Source: Strigamia acuminata (lineage: Eukaryota; Arthropoda; Chilopoda; Geophilomorpha; Linotaeniidae). Taken from it: a DNA stretch of 64,000 nucleotides. The stretch lies in contig OX442324.1 in NCBI GenBank assembly GCA_949358305.1, positions 6,607,601 through 6,671,600 on the forward strand, read 5' to 3'. The notes beneath the pieces were generated by a model. That model was not told the origin of the DNA. It saw nothing but the letters and a program-made list of their open reading frames with translations, and did no database searches. The stretch's first letter is position 1, and every line of letters begins with the position of its first letter. Positions 55,084 to 64,000 of the stretch are shown here, piece after piece. The translations under genes were made by a program, and so were the position numbers.

Positions 55084-55381
55084 TGTGACGATTCTACTTT
55101 TGGCTGATTTAATAGCCATTTAAGATAGATAACTAATCGGTTTATACAAGACGTTGCTAGGAGTAGCAACAACCTAACCGAGATAAGCTACGGAAGTCTT
55201 TACAAACATGGCACTTGATCGAATAGAAATAACTTACAGTTTTGGTGTGACATAACATATTTATTACTAAATATTAAGGACAACAAAAAATGGGTTCTTC
55301 ACGCGTGTAAACGGGCGGCATCAACTGGTTGAGGATCCGGGCGAAGCCAGAGGGATACGGCTGACTTGCGGCATCGTCACA
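55084..55381 (-). repeat. Gypsy A putative 5' LTR
   Basis: Two bases from the primer site, the plus strand begins TGTGACGAT and at 55373-55381 reads ATCGTCACA, giving matching inverted ends and a 298-bp LTR. A minus-strand AATAAA lies near 55262. No second copy survives, so the outer border is uncertain; an alternative is the CGTCACGACA ending at 55566. Confidence 0.5.
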
Positions 55382-55548
55382 AATATCGCTACGGAGACGT
55401 ATTTGGTCCGCAGCTCGAGTATCTAATAATGCGAAGAGTCCTTCGCATAAGTAGGAATATTCAGCAGAATATTCCATGTTCCAAATGAATAAAAGTAAAG
55501 TAATTAGTGGAATACAACAAATGCATTGTTGTATAAATATTAATTGGG

Positions 55549-55912
55549 CGGGGACCGTCACGACAATTGAGAGAACGTCGCGGGAGTTGTTGAGACTCCA
55601 TCCGCCAGCATGCCTTACAACGACAAGATCTCGTGATCAGGCGCCGAGTATTTAATTGTGTGCTTTAACTCGCTATCGGTGGTACCAACCACCAGGTAAA
55701 CATTTCTATGGACTTACCGGGTTTAAAAGATATTGCCAATACAGGATTACCAATGCCCGAGTAATTTGTTTAGCACAGTGTTGTTCAACTCCTGTTCACG
55801 GGTTACTAACCCGGAGGGTACAATGGGGCGGGGACCGTCACGACGGTCGAGAGAACCATCGCGGGAGGATTTGACTCCTCCATCCGCCAGCATGCCTTAC
55901 GATGACGGGATC
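55549..55912. repeat. Direct repeat pair (about 85 bp)
   Basis: Segments at 55549-55636 and 55827-55912 share GGCGGGGACCGTCACGAC, GAGAGAAC, CGCGGGAG and CCATCCGCCAGCATGCCTTA with scattered changes. The repeat distance is about 278 bp. Function is unknown. Confidence 0.75.
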
Positions 55913-56823
55913 AGCAGATCGAGCACCGGGTAAACTATTATTTGGCCACTGCCGTTGGATTACCATTATCCAGGTAGTTGTTTTATCGCAACATCTTTAG
56001 ATATTACTCACGGGCTACCAACCCGGCGTGTCACCTGTGCATTAGGCCTTTACCGACTTTTAACGAGCGGAAGGACCAATCGTAGAAAGACGGGAACCTG
56101 CGTGGGCTGTTTACAACAACCATCCTGCAGCGGACTGTGGCCAGTTAGCTGAGGGACCTACTTTCATTTAGCAAGGTCGTACTGTATACGACCGTTATAT
56201 TAAGCCACCGTACGAAGTCCTACTGTCCCGTAGAACAGCTGGCTAACGTTACGGGGCCATTTCATGCGAATGCATGTCTATTACCGGAGTTAGCCTTCCC
56301 GAAAAGGCCTTACAACAACAATAACAGATAGTAATGAATACTATCTGTGGAGAGCTGAGGTGGCCTGATGTGTCGATAGAGAATAATGAAATCAAACGAT
56401 AACAATTCAACTACAGACAATATACAAGTTCAGTTATCAAGCCAGCTCTGGGGAAGTGAAAAACTGATGCTTATATAGTTCTGTAGAACTACTAGATTGG
56501 CGACAGCCAATCAGCGTACGAATCGGCGGATTCGTGGGTCACTAGTCCGGACCTAATATATGACTATGTCCAGATGGGCCCAGTTGGGGTCCGGAAGGGT
56601 CCGATTGGTTCCCTTCGACAGGTAAGTAAAGTGGATATTGATTCGATAGAATCAACATCATCAAGTAATTAATACTTAATTTATATCGAATAAAATAGTT
56701 ATATTTTATTCACCGTGTCTAAATAATTATTTATCACACTTTTTAGTTTTAACCGAGTTTGAAATACGCGCGTTGGTTAAACAGCGCCATCTATGGTGAA
56801 CATTGATAACTATCGATTTGTAA
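55913..56823. other. Unassigned sequence before the 3' ORF element
   Basis: No gene is seen. There are short inverted segments, a TAAATAATTATTTA palindrome near 56718, and AATAAA near 56690. It may be degraded retroelement sequence. Confidence 0.4.
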
Positions 56824-59604
56824 TCATCACACACGTGGGGAGCGCTCAGCCCCGCATGCATAGTGCGAGCGGGCATTTATCGAGGCGTACTGCCCGATTT
56901 TCTGCGCCGCTGCTTTGGCGAAGATGCAAAGCCATACCGCCTGCGCGTATTATTTTCGCGCGCCCTCGCCAAGCGTTGGGTTAACGACTGTACACTCCTG
57001 GACGCGTTCCCGGAGTCGGTGCGAGACGTCGTTGCTGCAGAGCTCGCTCGCAGCGATGACCCGAAGTCTCCGATCTTCCACTCGGCCCTGTCGAGCCAAT
57101 ACTCCGGCAGGCCAGTGGAGGAGCATGTATTGTTCGCGTGGCAAGCGGCCGAGACCGAGGAGGCCCGCAAAGAAGTGTATCAACACTACCGCCAGCAGCT
57201 AATCGACACTGCGCCGGCGGTTGCAGAGCGTATCCTGCAAGACGACGGAATGAGCACCGCCGATATACACCTGTGGTGCGAGCAGATTCGGCAGGGAGAA
57301 GTTACGCCACAGTGGCGACCGAGAATGGGGATTCTCACGTCACAAGCCGAAATGTGGCAATTACATTATTTGGGAATTCTCGGCCCCAAATATAATTTCC
57401 CAAGGAAGCGCAAGCGCTCCAAGGGAACCGGGGGCAGCGAATCGCGCTCCCCGGGCCGGTCGAAGAAACAGTGCGTCGAAAGGCACTCGACCATAAACGA
57501 TGGAGCGGGAACGTCAGCGCAGCCACCGCGCGACTCCGCGAATTACACCAGACCAAGGGTGTTTGTCAACCGTCAGATGAAAGACGGTAAAGAGACTCGA
57601 GAAGTCTGGATTTCGGGTGACGAAGAGCGAGTCTCTCGTCCCCGTGCCGGCAGACGTCCACTGACTCATCGCGAGCAGCGGAAACAAGACCGCAAAGAGC
57701 GGTATTTCGCTCGCTGCGAAGCGCGGGGAATTCCCCTTCCCGAACACGCTCTCAAAGCAATAGAAGCGAAGGAAGCGAGAGAAGCACGATCGAAGTCGAG
57801 TGGCAGATCTTCCGGGGAGCGTCGCGTCTTAGCGCCAGACATGCGGGACCTTCGCGAGATCATCACTCAGATGAAACGCAAGAAATTGTCGCGTTTCGAC
57901 CCCGCGATGCAATTCGCCCGCAAGATGGGCATCGTCGAGGATGGTACCGTGATTCCACACGAAGTGGCACGGTGGTTAAGCGAATATGTCAATTCGCGAC
58001 CGCGTGTAGAAAACGCACCTACGGCCGTCGTCCCACCGACGAGTTCTGTAAGCCAGCTTCCGGCGCCTCAAGTCACGGCGACTGAGGTACAAGCGACGCT
58101 GCCGTTGCCGGCACAGCAGTCATTGACGCTGCCGCCGCCGACGCAGCCTCCGCCTCCGCCGCCGCCGATGCCGGGTTCGAGCACTACGCCGGACTTGGCC
58201 GTCGACGACTCTGTGATGTTGCCCGTGCACCAGAGCATTGCGCGGGAATGCCATAACGCCCGATTCGGAGAATATTACCCGAGCTCGGCGAGACACGACC
58301 GCACAGCGATGTGGTATGAACAGCGTGATGAAAACGCGAGGCTAGCGCGAGAAGCAGCCAATCCATCGATTGAAGAGCTTTTAGCCTTCTCGTTTGTGAT
58401 GGAGGACCCGAGAGCCGCCGCCGCTGCTTTGCAGGGCACCGACGTCACGCAGCGTCATTTTATCGAGTGGGGGATCTCGATGATGCAACACCACTCGCGT
58501 GCGTTCGCTGCAGATCCTGATCGCAGCAACCCTGTAAATCGGCGCAGTCTACAGCTGGCTTTGACAAAAATCATGGTCCAGTTATTGACCCCCTCGCTCT
58601 TTGGGGTCGGACGACAGGCGATGGCCTGTTGGTCCGTAGTAGACAGAGAGGGTGTGCAGATACCTCGCGCACTCGTTGGGGAATGGAGCGTCATTCTCCC
58701 CAACCCGGCGATGACTCGCTTCGAGCTGACCCGGGACGTGGTGAACCCCGAATGGGAGGGGTATAAGTTGCGGAGCATGGCCTTCCGCCACGCCGTTACC
58801 ACGTGGGAGCCAACACCGTCAGCGCAGTCACACGCAATGATGGTCACGAGTGAGGAGCCGATGGAGAGCGACACCGCCTCTTCGGCTGCTTCACGTGGAG
58901 CCCCAACTCCACCACCGCCGCCGCCACCGATGCCACCAGCGGCGGCACCACGGACACCCGTCCTATCAAATGTGGCGGGTAAGCCGAGACGCTTGTTATG
59001 TCGGACGCCACCAACGATGTCCGCCGCTCGCCAGAGCCTGACGCCTCCCGCAACCCAACAAGCGCGGGAAGAGACTGTCCAGCAGGCGGTGGTTTCGAAG
59101 AGCGCCAAGCCAGCGAAAGCGGCGAAGCCTCTGACAAACTACTATGAGAAGTTATGCGACGAGTTCTCTCAACTGTCGATGACGACAGCGACGCGAAAAT
59201 TCATCCTCGCGCAGAGAGACAAGGGGAAATCGGTATTTGTTTGGCTACACAACCAGGTGCGCCAGACCACCGATTTGATCCTCCATCAGCGTTTGCTGAG
59301 GGCCCACCGTGCGCCTCGAACGGCCGCGGAGGCGAACGCGATCCGGCACACCAATTCCGGGTTTTCGGCGTTCATTCCGCGGGTTTGGCTGCATGAGAGG
59401 AGACGTGCCCCGTACGAGCCAGCCGGCGGCCACGAATTGTGCTTTATTTCCGAGCACGAGGACCCCCGCGACCAGTCTTCAGCCTTGGTTGGAGATCTGG
59501 TTTTGCCGCCCGGCGTTGTGCCGCCCGGCGCTGAGCCGCCCGTCCCTGGAGTGAGTTTCGCCCAGGCGATGAATCCAGCGTCGGGTCCCAGCAAGAAGGA
59601 TTGA
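56824..59604 (+). CDS. Long unknown ORF of a retroelement (926 codons, 5' open)
   Basis: The frame is open from 56824 to the TGA at 59602 with no ATG near its start, so it is either truncated or receives its start by splicing. It encodes a helical N-terminal region, an NLS-like KRKRSK, basic Arg/Lys-rich segments (THREQRKQDRKERYFARCEARG), two proline runs (near 58140 and 58910) and a C-terminal region (YYEKLCDEFSQLSMTTATRK, then HTNSGFSAFIPRVWL). No protease, RT or integrase motif is present. A purine tract (59631-59643) and a putative LTR follow directly, so it sits at the 3' end of an LTR element, like the third ORF of gypsy B, but no shared sequence was seen. Confidence 0.65.
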   Translation, partial: SSHTWGALSPACIVRAGIYRGVLPDFLRRCFGEDAKPYRLRVLFSRALAKRWVNDCTLLDAFPESVRDVVAAELARSDDPKSPIFHSALSSQYSGRPVEEHVLFAWQAAETEEARKEVYQHYRQQLIDTAPAVAERILQDDGMSTADIHLWCEQIRQGEVTPQWRPRMGILTSQAEMWQLHYLGILGPKYNFPRKRKRSKGTGGSESRSPGRSKKQCVERHSTINDGAGTSAQPPRDSANYTRPRVFVNRQMKDGKETREVWISGDEERVSRPRAGRRPLTHREQRKQDRKERYFARCEARGIPLPEHALKAIEAKEAREARSKSSGRSSGERRVLAPDMRDLREIITQMKRKKLSRFDPAMQFARKMGIVEDGTVIPHEVARWLSEYVNSRPRVENAPTAVVPPTSSVSQLPAPQVTATEVQATLPLPAQQSLTLPPPTQPPPPPPPMPGSSTTPDLAVDDSVMLPVHQSIARECHNARFGEYYPSSARHDRTAMWYEQRDENARLAREAANPSIEELLAFSFVMEDPRAAAAALQGTDVTQRHFIEWGISMMQHHSRAFAADPDRSNPVNRRSLQLALTKIMVQLLTPSLFGVGRQAMACWSVVDREGVQIPRALVGEWSVILPNPAMTRFELTRDVVNPEWEGYKLRSMAFRHAVTTWEPTPSAQSHAMMVTSEEPMESDTASSAASRGAPTPPPPPPPMPPAAAPRTPVLSNVAGKPRRLLCRTPPTMSAARQSLTPPATQQAREETVQQAVVSKSAKPAKAAKPLTNYYEKLCDEFSQLSMTTATRKFILAQRDKGKSVFVWLHNQVRQTTDLILHQRLLRAHRAPRTAAEANAIRHTNSGFSAFIPRVWLHERRRAPYEPAGGHELCFISEHEDPRDQSSALVGDLVLPPGVVPPGAEPPVPGVSFAQAMNPASGPSKKD

Positions 59605-59630
59605 TCGCTCCGAACACGCGCGGTCAGAGC

Positions 59631-59643
59631 TGGGAGGGGGACG
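59631..59643 (+). other. Polypurine tract candidate
   Basis: GGGAGGGGGACG directly precedes the TGTGGTGACC start of the putative LTR. Confidence 0.6.
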
Positions 59644-60551
59644 TGTGGTGACCCGACTGGGGTGGGGCACGAAGAGTTTCTCTCGTGGCCTACATACGGG
59701 TAAAAAGGGGGAGTCGCACGCGCGCCTCCCTTCCCTCAGAGCATTGACATCCAGTCAATGGACGGGCGTCTGCCCTGGGGGAGTGGGGGAGATTCGTCTT
59801 CTCCACCATTGGGTGGCTTTAGTCACCTGTCACCCCCGCTTTGTGCAAAGGAATTTGCCTTGCACTGAGCGGGCAGAACCAACACAAAAATCAACCAAGA
59901 TACACGTAAAAGCCAAACGTCCTAAAACGATCAAGCCTAAGTACAAAGACTTCAGGAGTGACCTAGGACAAGGGACTTCCAACGTGAGTACGATTGATTT
60001 GTGTTAACCTCCGCAGAGTAACCTGCGAAACAAGATTACCACACTATTTTAGCAAGCCAGCTAGAAATAGTAAACCTACTCCAATTTAGCGAGTTGTGCA
60101 GACAAACGGTCGCACAAGCCTAAATTGCAGTAACCACGACGAGCGTTCCCGCCGCTGTGTGTATCGCCGGAAACCACCAAGCGTCCGCCGCTGTGTGATC
60201 GCCGGACACCTAAACAAAACCCTAAACCTAGACAACAGACCAGAAGTAAGACCTTTTAGGCATTCACTCGCGCCCGACCAGCGTGAGCCCGAAGGACCGA
60301 ACGAGAAACGTGAGACGAGGACGCCATTCATTGCCACGCCGGCCCAAGACGACACCACGTTGCCACGCGGACGCCATCTTGGATCCAGAGCGCCAACAAA
60401 GGACGACCTCGACCAGTTTCCCGCCAACTTCACACACCTCAACCTTTTACCTTTTTATTCCCTTACATATTTTATTCCCTTTTAACTGTACATTCCCGTA
60501 TAATAAATACATTTATTATATTTACCCTTTTATATTGTTTGCCGTGTTACA
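59644..60551 (+). repeat. Putative 3' LTR following the unknown ORF
   Basis: It begins TGTGGTGACC after a purine tract and is taken to end at GTGTTACA near 60551, after an AATAAA near 60503. No second copy is in the window, so the right border is a guess. Confidence 0.5.
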
Positions 60552-61003
60552 TTCTTTTGGGTAACCGCTTGAGTAAAGCGGTGTTACGAGATTAGAGAGT
60601 GACTCATACCACGTATCAGCGACAGACCGAGTTGAGCGCGACATGCTGCCCACAGCTCACATGTATTAAGTTGATAATTTCTAACACCAGATGGTGTCAT
60701 TGTACTTTTTCCTAATTCCAAGATGGCAGCTTGCAGGTTGTGCAAGCATAACCATGTTTTCCTTCACCAAAATGGTCCTAATTTGTAAGTTGTTTTATTT
60801 AGAGTAAACATTATTTATTTTTACATTGTTCAACTGTCTTTTGCTGCATATAAGCACGTTTTCCACGTGTGGCAGCTCGTCGTTGGCCCGCCATTAGCGG
60901 TATTTGCGTGCGCTCGCCATTACGGCCACGCACTTTGATTTTCGCGCGTGTTTCACGCTTCCACGCGGCCTAATTGACCGCTCTGCGCCTCCTCCTCTGC
61001 TAC
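60552..61003. other. Unassigned spacer
   Basis: GTAACCGC / GCGGTGTTAC form a hairpin at 60562-60588. No gene is seen. Confidence 0.4.
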
Positions 61004-61057
61004 AATAATAACCAATCATTCCTTTGAATCTTTGTAATTCTTTGATGTTGGTAGGCG
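61004..61057 (-). mobile_element. 53-bp fragment of gypsy reverse transcriptase
   Basis: The plus strand matches gypsy B pol near 46940-46993 (AATAACCAATCATTCCTTT, then TTTGTAATTCTTTGATG) with one difference noticed. It codes the conserved IKELQRFKGMIGYY segment on the minus strand and ends exactly where the neighbouring LTR starts. Confidence 0.85.
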
Positions 61058-61685
61058 TGTCGTGATTCGACTTTGTGGTTAAAGATAATAAATAATAATA
61101 CTCGGGAATACAATACTAGTTATAATACTGCTTTATTAAACACGCTTACTAATACAATATGAATTTAGATGATTCCTATGGTGGTCCTCGGATTCGGCTG
61201 CGAATACGATTTGCCGCTAAACAATGGCGGATCCAATTGTTTAGTCCTACGCGTGGTCTGGTTGTTGTCTAGGGTTATTTCCACGTGTTATAATGAACAC
61301 GCGAGAATTCGCTTTCTCGTGCGAATTAAACGAATATCGTTCGGGTATTTATTCTAGCGTAGATTGGCTACGCTAAATAAATGTGGCTGTTGTACAGTTG
61401 AAATGGTCAGCGGGCACCGGTCCTCGATCAATCCGTGAAACGGCCTGAAAGGTGAGGTAATGGTGCTAATGCTGAATGTGGTAACTGTAATGCCGTTTCC
61501 AGTCAAGCGTCGGTGTTATATATTGACCGGAAATGACGTCATATGCAAATCGCCATGATTATGCAGGTTCGCAGAAACACGAGACTAGTCAGTCTAGTCG
61601 GTATTTCTAGCGCGATCTAGTGGCGAGTATTAGTAACATGATAATCGTCACTAATTACTTCTTCAGGTGATGCCGAATCACCACA
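61058..61685 (-). repeat. LTR of another gypsy-type element with polypurine tract
   Basis: On the minus strand the segment begins TGTGGTGATTCGG at 61685 and ends CGAATCACGACA at 61058, giving near-matching inverted ends and 628 bp. It is preceded by the purine tract CTCGGGGAGGGACG (61686-61699, minus strand), so it is a 3' LTR in minus orientation. A minus-strand AATAAA lies near 61130. Confidence 0.7.
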
Positions 61686-62887
61686 CGTCCCTCCCCGAGA
61701 ATAAATTATCGGGACCCCTAAAATAAAAGGTGGAACAATATTTAATCATGAAATAATCCTTTTATTAAATGATGATAAATGATGGACAAAATATTTTACA
61801 TTTCTTGAGTAATCGTAAATAGTAATTTCGTGGTTTAGAGAAGACAGTCTTCTCGTTACGATTTTTAATCAATTATTTCTTCAAGTTATCGGCATAACTT
61901 GGTTTATCTTCCGAACTTGGTTCGTCCAGGTTGTTAGGTTTTGGTGTGTATTATTATATCATATCATCAAGCGATGACATTTGTTGCTTTGTATATATTC
62001 TATTATTATTAGTGTAATGAATTACCTGCACGGCTGGCTGCAGTATTTGTTTACATGCGGTCTGTATGTTCTGCCCAAAGGGGGCGTTGTTTATGTTTGG
62101 CCAGTCACATGACTGGATAATAAACTTCACTTGCTGCTCAGCCTTAGACAAGTAAAGATGGCGTGCATTTCTTTCACACTAGATGTTTTTCCACACCATT
62201 GCTATTTTACACAACACGAACAACTTTGTGCCACAAATTAACAAGGTTATGGGCCTCATAACGTTGGAAAAACGTTCAGGCGGATTTGCAAGTCATTTCG
62301 AGGTCGGCAGAGAAGTTTTCCTCCTCATCCAACATGGCGGCGCCCATGAGTGAAGTAACCAGTTCGTCTTCATGCCGGGATATCTGAGTTTGGAAAGCAG
62401 CAACCAGTTATCAAACAACACGAGGACAATAAGGGGTTCGAGAAATTATAAAACATATTATTTAAACAATTTCTGTTTTCGTTTTGGGAAATTTGTTCCC
62501 GTATTGCGAGGCGCAATACGTGTCGTTAACGTGACGATATTTGTGGCGGAGAGACGTATCCGATACGACGGCGACTGTTCCAGCCAACCACACGTGAAGT
62601 GTGAACTGAAATCGTCGAGGAACAAATTGGAAAACGGCAAACATTTTGGCGAACGATTTGCGAGGATTGGAAACGACGCAAGAACGAGCGGACGAGTTAC
62701 GAGGGAAAAACAACATTTAATGAACAATTTTCGTGCAAATTTTCGAATATTATCATTTAATACTGTTACTAGCTTAGTGTTGTGATAGAAATTTGTACTA
62801 ACTTACTTATAAGAGCGTACTAACATCGCAACACTGCACTTTGTTGCGATTATCAGTAAGGAAAGTGTTTGTGAGATTTCAAAGTGT
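61686..62887. other. Retroelement flank / leader region
   Basis: Part of this is probably the 3' untranslated region of the minus-strand element whose LTR is at 61058-61685. The right part may be the 5' LTR and leader of the copia element that starts at 62924. I found no clear primer-binding site or LTR border. Confidence 0.4.
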
Positions 62888-62923
62888 GTGATTTTTCAAC
62901 GAATTCAAAACAAAAGGACGATT

Positions 62924-63991
62924 ATGGATTCGGACAAATTAGAGCGCAAAATCACCTTGTTGAATAGACTGAATTACGACAGTTGGAAACAACAGATCAA
63001 AGTTCTGCTCATGCATCACGGTTGCTGGGGATTTATAGACGGAACTGAAGAGGCACTGGCACCCGGAGCGTCCTGGCGTGATCGCTCGGACTACAAATTG
63101 CGAAAGGGACGAGCTTTTAGCCTCATCTACTACTCGATTGAAGAGCAGTACCACGAACTGCTCAACGGGGTCGAGGACGCCAAGAAAGCGTGGGACACGC
63201 TGAAAACAAACTTTGAACCGGTCTCGAGGGCGAGAATAATACGTCTTCTCGACGAATTTTTTAGTCTCAAATACGACCCGACGACGGAAACGATCGGGAT
63301 CTTCGCGGCGAAGATACGAAATGCGGCGAAGAAATTGGCGGACGTTAAACACAAACTGGAGGACTTATATCAGGCATTCCAATTGATTAGATATTTACCT
63401 CAGGAGTATCAGTCGATTGTTCAAACGATTTACCGGTGGGAAGACGTCAATTTCACCTTGGAGAAGGTAGAAATCGAATTGGTCGCAGAAGAAGGCCGAC
63501 TCGTTCAACAAAGACGTGATTCGGGACAAGGACCAATTATTGATGCATTCAGCACAGGGTCGAATTCCGCAAACACAAAGAGCAATGACAATTCGCCGAA
63601 GTTCCAACAGCAACAGGGCAATAATCCGAACAACAAAGCGAATTATACTGGACAAAGAGGCAACAAATCAAATTGGAGAGGTGGGAGAAATGCGAATTTC
63701 AGAGGAAACAGCACCGGGTCAACGGGACGTGGGCCGTGTTTCCGCTGCAACCAACACGGACATTGGGCCAAAGATTGCACGGTGCAATTACAATTGGCGC
63801 CGAACAGCAACATGAGATCGAACACCGTGGAAGAACTGGATTCGAACATGTTGGACGTTGGTTTTCTCACCGAATTGAGCGACCAGGAAATGCTCCAGTG
63901 CAGTGAAGCCAGTAACTGTTGGATTTATGATACGGGAGCGACTGGGCATTTCTGCAAAGACAGAAATCAATTTCACAATTTTAAGAGATGA
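62924..63991 (+). CDS. Second copia element, gag and start of protease (partial)
   Basis: The ATG at 62924 opens a copia-type Gag (LNRLNYDSWKQQIKVLLMHH, then ARIIRLLDEFFSLKY). A Gly/Asn/Gln-rich stretch follows, then a CCHC knuckle (CFRCNQHGHWAKDC, about residue 271) and a protease start (WIYDTGATGHFCKD, about 334). A TGA at 63989-63991 stops the frame 355 residues in, inside the protease region. The window ends nine bases later, so I cannot tell a nonsense mutation from a frameshift. It resembles the copia element at 13950 in layout but is a different family by sequence. Confidence 0.87.
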   Translation: MDSDKLERKITLLNRLNYDSWKQQIKVLLMHHGCWGFIDGTEEALAPGASWRDRSDYKLRKGRAFSLIYYSIEEQYHELLNGVEDAKKAWDTLKTNFEPVSRARIIRLLDEFFSLKYDPTTETIGIFAAKIRNAAKKLADVKHKLEDLYQAFQLIRYLPQEYQSIVQTIYRWEDVNFTLEKVEIELVAEEGRLVQQRRDSGQGPIIDAFSTGSNSANTKSNDNSPKFQQQQGNNPNNKANYTGQRGNKSNWRGGRNANFRGNSTGSTGRGPCFRCNQHGHWAKDCTVQLQLAPNSNMRSNTVEELDSNMLDVGFLTELSDQEMLQCSEASNCWIYDTGATGHFCKDRNQFHNFKR

Positions 63992-64000
63992 GTGGGACAA

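Larger units (their letters stand above)
33557..55381 (-). mobile_element. Ty3/gypsy element A, 3'-truncated and split by element B
   Basis: Reading on the minus strand, a putative 5' LTR (55381-55084), a primer-binding site, a leader, gag and the first half of pol can be followed to about 33660, after which integrase and the 3' LTR are missing. Gag is interrupted at 52213/36273 by element B. Removing B and one ATAT copy rejoins the gag frame, so A was there first. A is defective as it stands. Confidence 0.85.

Noticed and set aside
55452-55475. GGAATATTC / GAATATTCC palindrome as a heat-shock element
   Set aside because: Spacing between the second and third GAA/TTC units is two bases too long for the standard arrangement, and it is unclear whether the site lies inside the LTR.

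Overview
The window looks like nuclear DNA of an animal, probably an invertebrate. It has intron-containing genes with GT-AG boundaries, GC-rich exons in AT-rich introns full of tetranucleotide repeats, a tRNA-derived SINE, and several families of animal-type transposons. I cannot name the species from the sequence.

Layout. Positions 1 to about 31 kb form a compact gene region: the last exon of a thymidine kinase 1 gene (2-211, +); a two-exon acidic coiled-coil gene (915-1548, +); a three-exon Ala/Pro-rich gene (2690-1957, -); a four-exon Glu/Arg-rich coiled-coil gene (4846-6441, +); a six-exon, apparently intact piggyBac-type transposase gene (9175-6770, -); a gene of at least nine exons with C2H2-like fingers, a PHD finger and an RTC4-like segment (21268-11440, -); and an acidic gene (29281-30558, +). 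The nine-exon gene is cut inside one zinc-finger exon by a complete Ty1/copia retrotransposon (13950-20190) with LTRs that look identical and a 5-bp target duplication. Two clusters of three tRNA-like SINEs (3.4-4.6 kb and 9.6-10.8 kb) lie between genes. From 22.5 to 28.9 kb is a head-to-tail array of ten units of about 600-660 bp, each with a conserved body and a switching cassette. From 31.1 to 32.8 kb is a 53-bp GC-rich satellite built around GTTAAC palindromes, with three copies of one 100-bp core flanked by inverted arms.

Positions 33.5-55.4 kb are a three-level transposon nest. A Ty3/gypsy element (A, minus strand) is split in its gag gene by a second, larger gypsy element (B, 36273-52213, minus strand, 1041-bp LTRs, TSD ATAT). 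B carries a complete PIF/Harbinger DNA transposon (37825-40643) in its 3' region. B has intact gag and pol and a 954-codon third ORF of unknown function where an env gene would lie. Removing one TSD copy at each LTR insertion restores the interrupted reading frame, so the order of events is clear.

Positions 55-64 kb hold remains of more retroelements: a long unknown ORF (56824-59604) followed by a polypurine tract and a putative LTR, a minus-strand LTR with its polypurine tract (61058-61685) next to a 53-bp scrap of gypsy reverse transcriptase, and the gag/protease start of a second copia element running to the window end.

Transposon ends, target duplications and primer-binding sites were read directly. 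Family names rest on recognised motifs. Functions of the low-complexity genes, the ten-unit array and the third ORFs are unknown.
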